Under the pieces are notes generated by a model. It made no database searches and was not told the DNA's origin. It was given only the letters and a program-made list of their open reading frames with translations. From assembly GCA_036244855.1 (NCBI GenBank), contig BQKZ01010618.1:1267-21117 (forward strand): a stretch of 19,851 nt of DNA, written 5' to 3'. The DNA is from Temnopleurus reevesii (taxonomy: Eukaryota > Echinodermata > Echinoidea > Temnopleuroida > Temnopleuridae). Both the position numbers and the translations under genes were made by a program. Positions 1-8,308 of this stretch are shown piece after piece; the first letter of the stretch is position 1, and the number at the start of each line of letters is the position of its first letter.

Positions 1-716
1 CCCCCCCCCCCCCAGCTTTCACCGATTTGGCGCCCCCTTTTTAGCAATTTTTGGGCCTTTTGCCGTCAAATTTGGGCGCTCCCTATCTCTGACCCGGGGG
101 GCTGGCGCCCCAAAAGCACGCATGGGGAATCCAAGGTGGATAATGCCACGAGTATCCAACGCCCCTAATTGTTTATAAATTGAGGACATTATCGCTTCTC
201 AAGATTTGGTTATTTTAGAGATTATCACAGCAAGCTGTCTAAACTAAAATGAAGGAACTCATCATCATCATCGCTATGGGACCACCATTAGGTGTATACT
301 TTCAGACAGCCACTATTAAAGCGATTCATGAAAATTGAATAAAACGTACCACTGCCGTTTATTACTGCACAGGGCATATTTTCAATTGAACCCTTTTTTA
401 AAGCCCTAAACGTTAATTTTGAAGACCAATATTTTCACAGCTTAGCTTATACACCATCAAATATTTATCGGTAGCATTTTAGGATCTGGCAGTTGAGAAT
501 TGTTAAACGAAAAGAATGTTGTACATTTTCTTTAATACTTTATGTTGTCGAAATTGAAGGGTGTGCAGAAAAAAGCTTGGAATACACACACCCCTGATAA
601 TGATAACGCTATTAAAAGAAAAAAAGATATAATATCAAGATGATATATACATGAAAATAAGGACAAAAATAACAAATACAGAAATGGCGGAGTAGAGAAA
701 TACAGGTAATAATCGG
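1..716. other. Upstream non-coding DNA with C-run and GC-rich patch
   Basis: The window opens with a run of 13 C followed by about 130 bases that are clearly more GC-rich than the rest, including several GGCGCC-type words (for example around 30-36 and 111-116). This may be the edge of a repeat cut by the window start, but I see no matching second end. From about 150 to 716 the DNA is AT-rich with no convincing coding potential. Confidence 0.5.
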
Positions 717-724
717 TATAAATA
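717..724 (+). promoter_or_regulatory. Candidate TATA box (TATAAATA)
   Basis: TATAAATA lies about 325 bases before the first signal-peptide start codon. An identical octamer occurs at 839-846, about 200 bases before that start, and is an equally good candidate. The consensus match is seen directly. Use as a promoter is inferred from position only, because such words are common by chance in AT-rich DNA. Confidence 0.25.
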
Positions 725-838
725 GGGTTATAGGGAAGGGGGCAGATATCAGAGAGTCAGCTTTTGGGCAGATAATAGAGAAGCATGGCCATTTGGTGAC
801 AACCTCGGACCCACCCCAATCCTTGATCGCTCACGGAA

Positions 839-846
839 TATAAATA
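839..846 (+). promoter_or_regulatory. Second candidate TATA box (TATAAATA)
   Basis: This is a second TATAAATA upstream of the signal-peptide exon. If used, initiation about 30 bases downstream would give a leader of roughly 180 bases carrying the three-codon upstream ORF at 1017-1028. Nothing in the sequence decides between this box and the one at 717. Confidence 0.25.
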
Positions 847-1016
847 GATGTTTTGGTACTACAGTTGTACGTTTATGACATGTGTATTGCGGAACGGCTT
901 GGAGCAGAATTTGGAGCAGAGTGGGGTATCTTCCGTTTGAAGTTCTTTGATTAAGGTTGTCGCTCAACTTGTTTTCGCCACGACTCCTTACATTTCTGTG
1001 GATTATTCGTCAAATA

Positions 1017-1028
1017 ATGGTCACGTAG
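1017..1028 (+). promoter_or_regulatory. Three-codon upstream ORF in the leader (ATG-GTC-ACG-TAG)
   Basis: A minimal upstream ORF (Met-Val-Thr-stop) ends 20 bases before the main start codon. It is preserved exactly in the second copy at 2412-2423. If the leader is transcribed as drawn, scanning ribosomes meet it first and would have to reinitiate or leak past. The ORF and its conservation are seen directly. A regulatory effect is inference. Confidence 0.35.
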
Positions 1029-1048
1029 TGGATTTTTATTTCGTCAAA

Positions 1049-1107
1049 ATGACTACGCTAGGTTCGCTTGTAGCAGGGCTTTTCCTCTACCTCTTTGTAG
1101 TTTCATC
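1049..1107 (+). CDS. Exon 1, copy 1: signal peptide of an unrecognised secreted or membrane protein
   Basis: Translation starts MTTLGSLVAG and continues as a hydrophobic leader (LFLYLFVVS), which looks like a cleavable signal peptide or signal anchor. The start has A at -3 and +4 and is the first in-frame ATG after an in-frame TGA at 938-940. The exon ends TC|GTGAGT, a consensus 5' splice site, leaving phase 2. The two bases combine with the first G of exon 2 to make Ser20. Compared with the copy at 2444 there are two substitutions in 59 bases: Val8 is Ile there, and one change is silent. I do not recognise the family. Whether this copy or the second is used depends on whether the duplication is real. 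Confidence 0.65.
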
Positions 1108-1272
1108 GTGAGTATTTTTCTTGTCATTTAATTAATTTTATCAAGTCAAAACCACAAATTGCCAGTTGAAAATAGGAGATTATCTTCAAAATTGTAGTCC
1201 CGCATGTTAACATCTGTGTGAGTCGTATCAGTGTCTAATTACACTGCAAGTGCAATTGTCGAAGTGAATGTC

Positions 1273-1300
1273 TGGATCTGGATCTGGAGTGGATCTGGAT
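1273..1300. repeat. Short GGATCT-type tandem repeat
   Basis: Several GGATCT or GGATCTGG words are repeated in a row within the segment present in the first intron-1 copy and absent from the second. It is a small simple repeat with no other significance visible. Confidence 0.6.
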
Positions 1301-1340
1301 AATATAATTGATAAGCTCCTACAGGAACATCACTCAATGC

Positions 1341-1370
1341 GAAGCTGTATTATCTAGATAATACAGCTTC
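1341..1370. repeat. Perfect 30-base palindrome
   Basis: Bases 1341-1355 are exactly the reverse complement of 1356-1370, centred on TCTAGA, with arm ends GAAGCTG and CAGCTTC. The palindrome has no spacer. The motif ACAGCTTCTGT is partly repeated just downstream, at about 1380-1391. It is absent from the matching position in the second copy of the intron, so it belongs to a copy-specific insertion. It could be an excision scar or a snap-back of a small element. Confidence 0.85.
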
Positions 1371-2358
1371 TGTAGTCCATACAGCTTCTGTCTGTCCATC
1401 TTTTCGAATTCTTGTCCTTCACTTGTTAGATATTTTCTTTTATTATAGTTAAGGTATTAATAATTCAAATGAAAGACAGTCAGAAAACTAGCGGAACATT
1501 TTTTATTTCTCCAAATCTCCACTGACTAAACAGAATAACTCTCATTTAGTCTTAAGACAAAAGTCAAAAGACAAAAATCGCAGTCACCAGTGACTGACAG
1601 TCTGTTGTGTTTTGGTCTTTATACACTGCTAAAGAAAAGAAAAGAAAAATATATAAATGTATTTTGTATGTGAAGTTTTCATCTTTCATGTGTTTTATTC
1701 ATCTTGTGTGAACATAAACGATTCCAAAACAATTAACCCAACCTGTCTTAATAATAATTAATATGACTACAGACTAAAATCTAGATAAAGCCTAAATAAA
1801 AACATTGTTACATTTCTATTTGTGCATGAATCTAATCTTGTAATTTCGTATTTATTGCAGTGAAATCTATGCTAATTTGGTAAAGTGCAAAATTAAGGAT
1901 ATGTGTATGTGATCTTGAATATTTTTATTTTCAGCTAACATGAGGCCTGCAGTCAGATGATTTTTTAATTGAAAATCTTTTTTTTTTTAAATCTTTTTCC
2001 ATCTCCCATATCTCATACATGATTTTTTTAACCGGCAAGCTCATGTTCATAATTTTACCCAGTTTTCACGTAACAGATTTACAAATTAGAATCACAATTA
2101 CACAGTAAGTACAGTTCACACTGAAAGAAACATGAACAAATATAACTATGTCAGTTATTCAGGTCAATCATGTTATTAAATTTGTTTGAATGATTATATC
2201 AGTTTGCTATCTAGCATTATGCATGCATTTTATCTATTAAAAGTGTCTATGAACACATTCTGTTATCTGCATGTATCTCACTCTCCTTTTATTTTTTTCA
2301 CACATTTTATCATTCTTGAGCTATTCAGACATGTTTTGACTCTTTTTCTCATTTGCAG

Positions 2359-2400
2359 GTTATCTCTATGTAGCCTTGATGGGAAGCATGGAGAGGAAAT
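2359..2400 (+). pseudogene. Exon 2, copy 1: truncated at the N
   Basis: After a good acceptor (CTCATTTGCAG) the sequence matches the complete exon 2 at 4370 for 41 bases, coding SLSLCSLDGKHGEE together with the split Ser codon. It then breaks at 2400-2401 and is followed directly by the leader of the second exon 1. No donor site follows. As assembled, this exon would read in frame into the second leader and then the second signal peptide (frame open to 2506), which is not a sensible protein. It is best read as the broken edge of a duplication or a contig join. Confidence 0.7.
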
Positions 2401-2401
2401 N
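2401..2401. other. Unknown base (N) at duplication junction
   Basis: A single N separates truncated exon 2 of the first copy from the leader of the second exon 1. The copies abut exactly here, which fits a scaffolder join between two contigs or haplotypes. It could also be one unresolved base in a genuine tandem duplication. Confidence 0.8.
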
Positions 2402-2443
2402 TCGTCAAATAATGGTCACGTAGTGGATTTTTATTTCGTCAAA

Positions 2444-2502
2444 ATGACTACGCTAGGTTCGCTTATAGCAGGGCTTTTCCTCTACCTCTTTGTAGTGTCA
2501 TC
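2444..2502 (+). CDS. Exon 1, copy 2: signal peptide of an unrecognised secreted or membrane protein
   Basis: This encodes MTTLGSLIAG followed by LFLYLFVVS, then two bases of the next Ser codon, ending TC|GTGAGT (phase 2). The leader, the start context and the three-codon upstream ORF match the first copy. This is the copy linked without a break to the complete exon 2 at 4370. Spliced to exons 2-4 it gives about 106 codons: leader at residues 1-20, exon 2 to residue 45, exon 3 to about 78, exon 4 to 106. I cannot name the protein. The strong hydrophobic leader supports entry to the secretory pathway. Confidence 0.75.
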
Positions 2503-3559
2503 GTGAGTATGTTTCGTGTCATTAAATTAATTTTATCAAGTAAACACCACAAATTGCCAGTTGAGAATAGTAGTTTAGCTTCAAAATTGTAGTCCCACAG
2601 GTTAACATTTACGTGACTTGTCGTATCAGTGTGTAAATGAATGTCCATAACACTCTCTTAAAATTCTTGTCCTTTACTTTTTAGATATTTTCTGTGATTA
2701 TGTTTCATGTTAAGGTATTAGAGATGTGATTTTGATTATACAAATGAAATACAGTCTGCAAACAAGCTGACCATTCTTTATTTTTCCCCACTGGCTAATA
2801 AAAACTAAAGTTGGAGTCACCAGTGAGTGACCTCAGTCTCAGACCTGCACTGCAGTGGCAGTGTCACTCAGCTAAGTGACAGTTGGCTGTGTAATGTTTT
2901 TATAACTTTAGCTTTAGGGGTTCACTTTTTAGACACTGTTAAAAGAAAGAAAATATATACATGTAACTTGTGATGTTAATTTTTCATCTTACATTTGTTT
3001 TGTTCATCATGTGTAAACATAAATGATAAATGATTAAAAAAAAGGGGTCATACTGCAGATGAAGTTAATACTAGTCAATTAAAATTAACCCAATCTACAC
3101 TGTGATCTCTCTTCATAATATGACTAGAGCCTAAAAAAACAATGTAAATTTACTATATTTGTGCATGAATCTAATCTGTTTACATATTTATATCAATTGT
3201 AATTTGATTTCTATTGCAGTGAAATCTATGCTAATTTGGTAAAGTGAAATTGTGAAAATAACTTCAAGTAAACTAAGGATATTTGTGTGATCTTGAATGA
3301 TTTCATTTTCAGCTTAATGTAACATTAGGTCTGCACTGCAGTCTGATGATTTTTAAATTGACAATCTGACTATTTTAGTATTATTTCTAAGTATTTTTTC
3401 CATGTCCCATATTTCATACATGATTTCCCTGCTCTGTTTAAATCAGCAAGCTCATGTTCACAATTTTTAAATGCTGTTCACAATAAAATGAAGAAAAATA
3501 GCTCTGTCAACTACATGTATTCAGGTAAATTATGTTATTAAATTTGTTTGAATAATCAT

Positions 3560-3757
3560 GTCATTTGAATTATTTGATTTGAGCCTGAAATCCAAGCTTG
3601 CTAGTACAGTACTACTGTTCTTCTATTTTTTTTTTATTTGTTGTGTTTCTCTATTTATTCTTTGTCAATATTTTTGGCTACTTGTAGATTTGTTTTCAAA
3701 TTGTGGGCTTTTTCATGTGGTGTATGGACAATAAACAATTTATAGATTTGTTCCATT
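3560..3757. repeat. Insertion specific to the second intron-1 copy
   Basis: Copy 1 passes from TTGTTTGAAT to GTTTGCTATCTAGCAT within about 20 bases, whereas copy 2 carries about 200 extra bases here. The extra DNA has a T-rich run near 3625-3640 and ends with GACAATAAACAATTTATAG, a tail reminiscent of the 3' end of a short retroposon. I see no convincing coding remnant or target-site duplication, so the class is unknown. Confidence 0.5.
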
Positions 3758-3832
3758 TGCTATCTAGCATGCATGCCTTTCATCTATCATAGAAAGTGCA
3801 GATATGAATGCATTCCGTTTTCTACATCCATC

Positions 3833-4277
3833 CAGGGTGCTACACGCTAAAAACTCAAATGTTAAATTAACATTTCAAAAGGTTGGAGGAGTGACAACAT
3901 TTACAAATGGTAAATTTAGGCTTTAGAAATGTTGGATCCAACACCTGAACAGTTGGATCCAACATTTTTAAAATGTTATTTTACCATTCTGAAAAGGTTG
4001 TCACTCCTCCAACCTTTTAAATGTTAATTTAACATTTGAGTTTTTAGAGTGTACAAACCCACTTGCCCGCATGCCCGGGGCAAAAAAATGAAGCTATCGG
4101 GCAAGTTAATAAAATTGTCACTTGCCCGAAAGGGCAAATAGCAGCTTTTTCTAGTTTTCATCTACATTGGCATAGCTCGGCCATCAATTTGGGGCAAAGG
4201 AAATTTTGTTCGGGCAAGTGATTTGAAAACGTGGTTGCCCAACTGGGCAACTGGTGAAAAATTCTTGTAGCACCCTG
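3833..4277. mobile_element. Outer inverted-repeat transposon (MITE-like), split by an inner element
   Basis: The ends are a 13-base terminal inverted repeat: CAGGGTGCTACAA at the left (interrupted after CTA by the inner element) and its exact complement TTGTAGCACCCTG at the right. The element is flanked by an exact 5-base duplication, CCATC at 3828-3832 and 4278-4282. The body carries repeated TTGCCC/GGGCAA words in both orientations (4063-4260). Without the inner element it is about 235 bases and has no coding capacity, so it is non-autonomous. It lies in intron 1 of the second copy and is absent from the first. The superfamily is not assigned. Confidence 0.85.
3843..4051. mobile_element. 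Inner fold-back MITE with TA target duplication
   Basis: This 209-base element is one long hairpin. The left arm starts CACGCTAAAAACTCAAATG and the right arm ends with the near-complement CATTTGAGTTTTTAGAGTG. The complementarity continues almost to the centre, where ATGTTGGATCCAAC faces GTTGGATCCAACAT around a 9-base loop. It is flanked by TA at 3841-3842 and 4052-4053. Removing element plus one TA restores the outer element's end. A TA target with fold-back structure is typical of MITEs mobilised by Tc1/mariner-type transposases. That assignment is from family knowledge, not from any transposase here. Confidence 0.9.
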
Positions 4278-4369
4278 CCATCTCACATATTTCTCAGTTC
4301 TCACACATTTCAAAATTCTTGAGCTATTCAGACTTGTTGTGAATGAAACCATCCTTTTCTCATTTGCAG

Positions 4370-4445
4370 GTTATCTCTATGTAGCCTTGATGGGAAGCAT
4401 GGAGAGGAAACGCATGGTGAACGTGCTATTGGGCAATCACAGAAG
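4370..4445 (+). CDS. Exon 2, complete: mature N-terminus of the secreted protein
   Basis: Acceptor CTCATTTGCAG and donor AAG|GTATGT are both close to consensus. The exon completes Ser20 and adds 25 codons, beginning LSLCSLDGKHGEE and ending AIGQSQK, and leaves phase 0. The leader peptide may be cleaved around residues 20-24. Cys24 is the only cysteine in the known part of the protein. After about residue 26 the sequence turns hydrophilic. The first 41 bases are identical to the truncated copy at 2359. Intron 2 follows and is about 7.8 kb. Confidence 0.75.
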
Positions 4446-5486
4446 GTATGTTTGATCATTGTTAGATGTCCAAAGTTTTCTGTAATTAAACAATGAAAGA
4501 CAATTTATTTTTTCTCTTTAACCATTTTGTAAATGGAAAAATCCATTGCAAAGTTATGAATTTTAAAAGTATATTACGAGCCCTGCCTCTGATTGGGGTC
4601 CTTCAGGTCAACAAATTTGATAGAAAACACAACCTTATGTGATGTCATGTTTGGACAACTTCCTACCCAATATTTAAAAAAATAGATGAATGTAAAGTTT
4701 GAAATAAGGTTTCTACATGATTCTTTATAAAGTAATATGCATAATTTATAAAGGCATGTCAAGCAAAAGAAAAAAAAATCTTGAGTTTTCTGAAAAAATG
4801 TGCAGTTTTATGAATGGAGAGTCTTCCAACATGACTTCTCAGGTTATGTACAAGTTATCTGAAGGATCCATATGGCCCTATACAATCAACACAGATCATG
4901 ATATCATTGAGACTTTTCCAAAATTGATCATTTTGGAAAAGATTATCCAAATAATGTTCACAGTTAGATATCTCACTTTTCTGAGAGCAGTGATGATTTG
5001 AAGGTAGATTCACTGTGTGGCTGAAATTATCTATACAAAAAAATTATCGCTGGTTTGCCCAGTCAGCGCTTTAGTCCTTGGCCTTTGTCAATCAAGGAGA
5101 TAAGATGAAAATGATTGAGGCTTGCAAAGTGTCTTCATGCTGGTACAGTTTACACTTGAGTTAGAGCTTTTGTTTGAAGATCAACCCTTATTGTTTGCTC
5201 TATATGTTTACATTGATGATGCTTGTTTTTATTGGTACACGTATTGTTACACATGTCAAAGTCAACGTGAAATACATACATGTACTTCAAGTAGAAAAGA
5301 GCAGAAAGGGTGTTGATAGGTTGCACTCACGTATGTGAGGCAATAGCTCATATTGGGAAATGATATAACAAAAGAAGAAATCTGTGTCAGGAAATGCTCT
5401 GGTCAGAATAATTCACAAAATTGAAATAATTCTTGCCTTATCCCAACATGCCATGGATAAATATTGATTGACAGTGCTTTACCGAC
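4446..5486. other. Start of intron 2, no supported feature
   Basis: This is AT-rich intron sequence after the exon 2 donor. Small open frames here (up to 94 codons at 4717-5001) have no recognisable domain and contain strings of low-complexity Lys/Ser/Ile, so I treat them as chance. Confidence 0.6.
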
Positions 5487-6440
5487 AAGCTGTGAAAAAA
5501 ATTCACAGGCATTCTCAGGTAGGAATCAAACCTATGATCTCCTGATCTCTAGGTGTCTTACCACTAGAAATTCACAAAATTTTGTCAAAATATGACTTCC
5601 CTTGATTTAATTAAGCCCATCAACCTCTTACACGACTTTTTAGATTCAATCAATACAATGAGTTAGCTACCAAATGAATTATTCTTTAGTTGCCCGCAAA
5701 TGCCATATTTTAAAATTAGCGTTAGTCAGATGGAATTTAAAAAAAACAATTTTAAGTTATAAGGGAGTGAAAAGCCAAAGAACATTTAAGAATATCTTCT
5801 CCGGTTGCATTTCACATGTTTTTCTATAATTTTTTTTCAGTGATTATTTGATTTGAGTGAAAAGTAAGAGGGTTTATAGTCAGTTACAAGCAACCATACA
5901 ATTGTTTTCTTGGCCTAACCATTCCCAAACGAATCCCTTCAGCTAGACTAAATAAAAACTCTATCAAATGGCTCAAATCTGACAAATTTTAGGGCCAATC
6001 TATTTCAATTCTTTCAAAGTATTGAATAGTTATTTTTATTCTATTCATTTCATACATTTCAATGTATTTTCATACAGTTTTTCATACATTTCAAATAAAG
6101 AAAAATATATTGATTAAAATAATTGTTGTCAGACTTATCGTTAATAAATCGAACTTACATGTAATCTGGTCGATAATGCTATAATAAATAGAGGATCAGA
6201 CACATTGGAATGTGGCTTTGAGATGATTTTGAATTAATGACAAATAAAGAAGAGGACATATTCAGGACACTACATTAGGGTGATAGCTATGAGTTCGTCT
6301 GGACCAAATTTCAGTTATTACTAGCGAAAAGTCTGAGTCATTTTTTTTTTAGTGCTAAATGAAATGAGCCTCCAAACTTTTAAGCCTGCAAAAAACTTGA
6401 ACTTTGATCAGCCTAGGTATGTAAATTCATTCAAGAATGA
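5487..6440. repeat. 1-kb direct duplication, copy A
   Basis: This segment is collinear with 7385-8370. Shared stretches include ATGATCTCCTGATCTCTAG, TTACCACTAGAAATTCACAA, ACTTCCCTTGATTT, AATAAAGAAAAATATAT, ATCAGACACATTGGAA and GCAAAAAACTTGAACTTTGAT. By eye the copies are clearly related but diverged, with many small indels, implying an old duplication with a spacing of about 1.9 kb. It contains a tRNA-like SINE relic near its left end and runs into the repeat array at its right end. Confidence 0.75.
5522..5567 (-). mobile_element. tRNA-like SINE relic (copy A)
   Basis: On the minus strand this carries a degraded pol III A-box-like CTAGTGGTAAGACA and a B-box-like AGGTTTGATTCC, in tRNA order and spacing. 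It is a weaker version of the copy at 7421-7470, with a small deletion between the boxes. It was probably duplicated together with the surrounding kilobase and did not insert independently. Confidence 0.45.
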
Positions 6441-7110
6441 TGTAGAGTTTGGAGCTTAGTACACGTGGTGTTGTGATTTTTTGAGTAAAGATCTCGATCC
6501 ATTGGCTAAAGCCTTTTTGAGAACTGATGTTTTATCTAGTTCAAGTTTTGAAAAGTCAGAAAATAATAATTTTCAGAAAAGACATCACACAATCTCCCAA
6601 TATTTAGGGCTACAATATATGTCTGAAATCTTGAACTGTGATCAGCCTGTGTGTAAATTTCATTCAAGAATGATGTGGAGTTTTGAGCTTTGTACACATG
6701 TACACGTGTTGTTGTCATTGTTGAAGTAAAAATCCACTGGCTAAGAGTTGAAGGTTTGAAAAGACATCACACAATCTCACAAAATTTCCCAATGTTTATT
6801 AGGCCTACAATGAATGTCAGAAATCTTGAACTTTGATCAGCGTGTGTGCAAATTTCATTGAAGAATGATGTGGAGTTGTAAACGTTGTACACGTGTTGTT
6901 GTGATTGTTGACGTCAGGAAACTGAAGTACAGTTGTACACTCTTATTATATGTCCCTAGTCTGCAAACACAGACCTGACTTTGACAAAGTTCTAAAAGCT
7001 GACATGTCTATCCCAAATACTAATCTGGCATATCAGTTTGGGCTTTGACTAAGTTCCGAAAGCTGATGTATCCATCCTAAATACTAATCTGATGTGCAAG
7101 TTTAGAAATT
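6396..7110. repeat. Irregular tandem array, left block
   Basis: Three units each begin with a variant of CTTGAACTTTGATCAGCC (6396, 6630, 6825). Each continues with a conserved TTCATTCAAGAATGATGTGGAG-type stretch, a GTACACGTGTTGTTG stretch and, in the third, GTTGACGTCAGG followed by AGTCTGCAAACACAGACCTGAC. Unit spacing varies (234, then 195 bases), so this is not a clean satellite. I do not recognise the source element. No coding frame spans the units. Confidence 0.75.
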
Positions 7111-7116
7111 ATTTTT

Positions 7117-7117
7117 N
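7117..7117. other. Unknown base (N) at a repeat switch
   Basis: The array unit reading TTTAGAAATTATTTTT is interrupted at this N. It is followed within eight bases by the inverted-repeat element at 7125 and then by the second copy of the 1-kb duplication. The break point suggests a possible contig join. Confidence 0.7.
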
Positions 7118-7124
7118 TGACAAT

Positions 7125-7366
7125 GGGTGACTTTAAGTACGGTGTTGAACGCTGGTGTTGGTGTTGCAGCAAAACCAACACCAGCCTCAACTCCAAACTT
7201 GAAGTCTGTCGGTGTTTGGGGTAGACCACGCAAGATTCTGATGTATTTCCGGTCGTTTCTGTATTACTTCTGTAAACTAACAACGGTGTTGGAGCTCGGT
7301 TTACGGACCCGTTTGGCTCTCTCTCAACACCAACACCAACACCGAACACCGTACTTGAAGTCACCC
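7125..7366. mobile_element. GGTGTT-rich inverted-repeat element (MITE-like)
   Basis: The ends match as inverted repeats: GGGTGACTTTAAGTACGGTG on the left against the complement of CACCGTACTTGAAGTCACCC on the right, one mismatch in 20. Subterminal runs of GGTGTT (left) and AACACC (right) extend the pairing. AAT flanks both sides (7122-7124 and 7367-7369) and may be a 3-base target duplication. The element is 242 bases and non-coding. The open frames on both strands here arise from the palindromic, GGTGTT-repeat composition. Confidence 0.75.
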
Positions 7367-7420
7367 AATGCTCTACCAAGAAGCATCAAGTTGTGAAAAT
7401 ATTCACGGGCATTCTCGCTA

Positions 7421-7470
7421 GGAATCGAACCCATGATCTCCTGATCTCTAGACAGATGTCTTACCACTAG
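7421..7470 (-). mobile_element. tRNA-like SINE relic (copy B)
   Basis: On the minus strand CTAGTGGTAAGACATCTG resembles a pol III A box. About 30 bases on, GGGTTCGATTCC (complement of 7421-7432) is an excellent match to the tRNA B box (GGTTCGANTCC). The intervening part does not fold into a clean cloverleaf, so this is a SINE head or tRNA pseudogene and not a functional tRNA gene. The better preserved of the two copies. Confidence 0.6.
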
Positions 7471-8097
7471 AAATTCACAAAATGTTGTCAAAATATGACT
7501 TCCCTTGATTTTTTAAGCTCATCAACCCATTACACGACTTTCTAGATTGGGTCTAGGCATATTTTCCTCACTCCAATGAGTTAGCCCCCAAATGAAAAAT
7601 TCTTTAGTTGCCTGCAAGTGCCATTTTTTTTAAGTTACAAGGGAGTGAAATGCCAAAGAACTTCTAAGAATGTCTTTTCAGGTTGCATTTCACATGCTTT
7701 CCTATGAATTGACTGTAATTGTTATTAAAGTTTGAGTGAAAACCAAGAGAGTTAGTCATTTGCAGGCAACCATACAATTTTTTTCTTGGCCGTACCATAC
7801 TCAAACAAATCTCTGCGGCAAGCCTCAATAAACACTATACCTGACAAAGTTTAGTGCTGATCTACTTCAATTCTTTCCAAGTATTGAATAGTTATTTTTA
7901 TTGTATTTTTCATACATTTCAATGTAGTAGCATGAATCAAATAAAGAAAAATATATTTACTGAATAATTGTTGTCAGACTCGATAGTTGATAAATCGAGC
8001 TTGAACTGGTCAAGTAAATTCTATACCAAATAGAGCATCAGACACATTGGAAAGTGGTTTGAGATGATTTTAAATTATTGTCAAATAAAAAGAGGAA

Positions 8098-8165
8098 ATA
8101 ATGTAAAGCGCCTTGAGCACTCAGCAGAGTGGATACGTGTGCTATATAAATTGCATCTATTATTA
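8098..8165 (+). mobile_element. Short LINE/SINE 3' tail insertion
   Basis: This segment interrupts duplication copy B between GAGGAAATA and TTTAGGATACTAC, where copy A is uninterrupted. It reads TGTAAAGCGCCTTGAGCAC, then GTGCTATATAAATTGCATC, and ends in ATTATTAT. GTAAAGCGC...GCTATATAAAT followed by an ATT microsatellite is typical of 3' ends of CR1/L2-like LINEs and their dependent SINEs in invertebrates. It is 5' truncated and non-coding. Confidence 0.6.
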
Positions 8166-8308
8166 TATTTAGGATACTACTTTAGGTCGATAGCTATTAG
8201 CTTGTCTGGACCAAATTTCACTTATTACTAGCTATATGTCTGAGTCGTTTTATTTCTCATTTTAGTGCGTAACGAAATGAGCCTCCTAACTTTTAGGCCT
8301 GCAAAAAA

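Larger units (their letters stand above)
1004..2398. repeat. First copy of duplicated exon 1-intron 1-exon 2 block
   Basis: This block can be followed by eye along 2402-4410. The shared parts are the 5' leader, the signal-peptide exon, most of the intron (for example the CACAAATTGCCAGTTGA stretch, the TGAAATCTATGCTAATTTGG stretch and the GTTATTAAATTTGTTTGAAT stretch) and the start of exon 2. Exon sequence is nearly identical. A sampled intron stretch of about 100 bases differs at roughly one base in eight, with many indels. This copy has a private insertion around 1240-1395 containing GGATCT repeats and a 30-base palindrome. It stops inside exon 2 at the N at 2401. Confidence 0.85.
2402..4410. 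repeat. Second copy of duplicated exon 1-intron 1-exon 2 block
   Basis: This is collinear with 1004-2398 but longer. The extra length comes mainly from a segment at about 3560-3757, from the nested inverted-repeat elements at 3833-4277, and from added sequence around 2830-2930. It lacks the palindrome and GGATCT insertion of copy 1. This copy runs through a complete exon 2 with a donor, so the later exons can be joined to it. Confidence 0.85.

Noticed and set aside
749..967. 72-codon minus-strand frame in the promoter/leader region
   Set aside because: No domain, no splice support, and it lies opposite the probable 5' leader of the + strand gene.
2186..2506. 106-codon + frame spanning truncated exon 2 and the second exon 1
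   Set aside because: It runs from intron sequence through a splice acceptor, across an N, and through a leader into a signal peptide. The real content is the two exons listed separately.
4158..4352. 64-codon minus-strand frame
   Set aside because: It lies mostly within the outer inverted-repeat element and its flank; repeat-derived.
4717..5001. 94-codon + frame in intron 2
   Set aside because: Low-complexity composition, no recognisable motif and no splice sites in phase with neighbouring exons.
6481..6729. 82-codon + frame in the array
   Set aside because: It crosses array units and is not kept open in the homologous units, so it is a chance frame.
7077..7396. Overlapping 100- and 89-codon frames on both strands
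   Set aside because: Open frames on both strands are explained by the inverted-repeat element rich in GGTGTT/AACACC.
7421..7470. Functional tRNA gene on the minus strand
   Set aside because: A- and B-box-like words are present, but no acceptor stem or clean anticodon arm can be folded. The duplicate at 5522 is further degraded.
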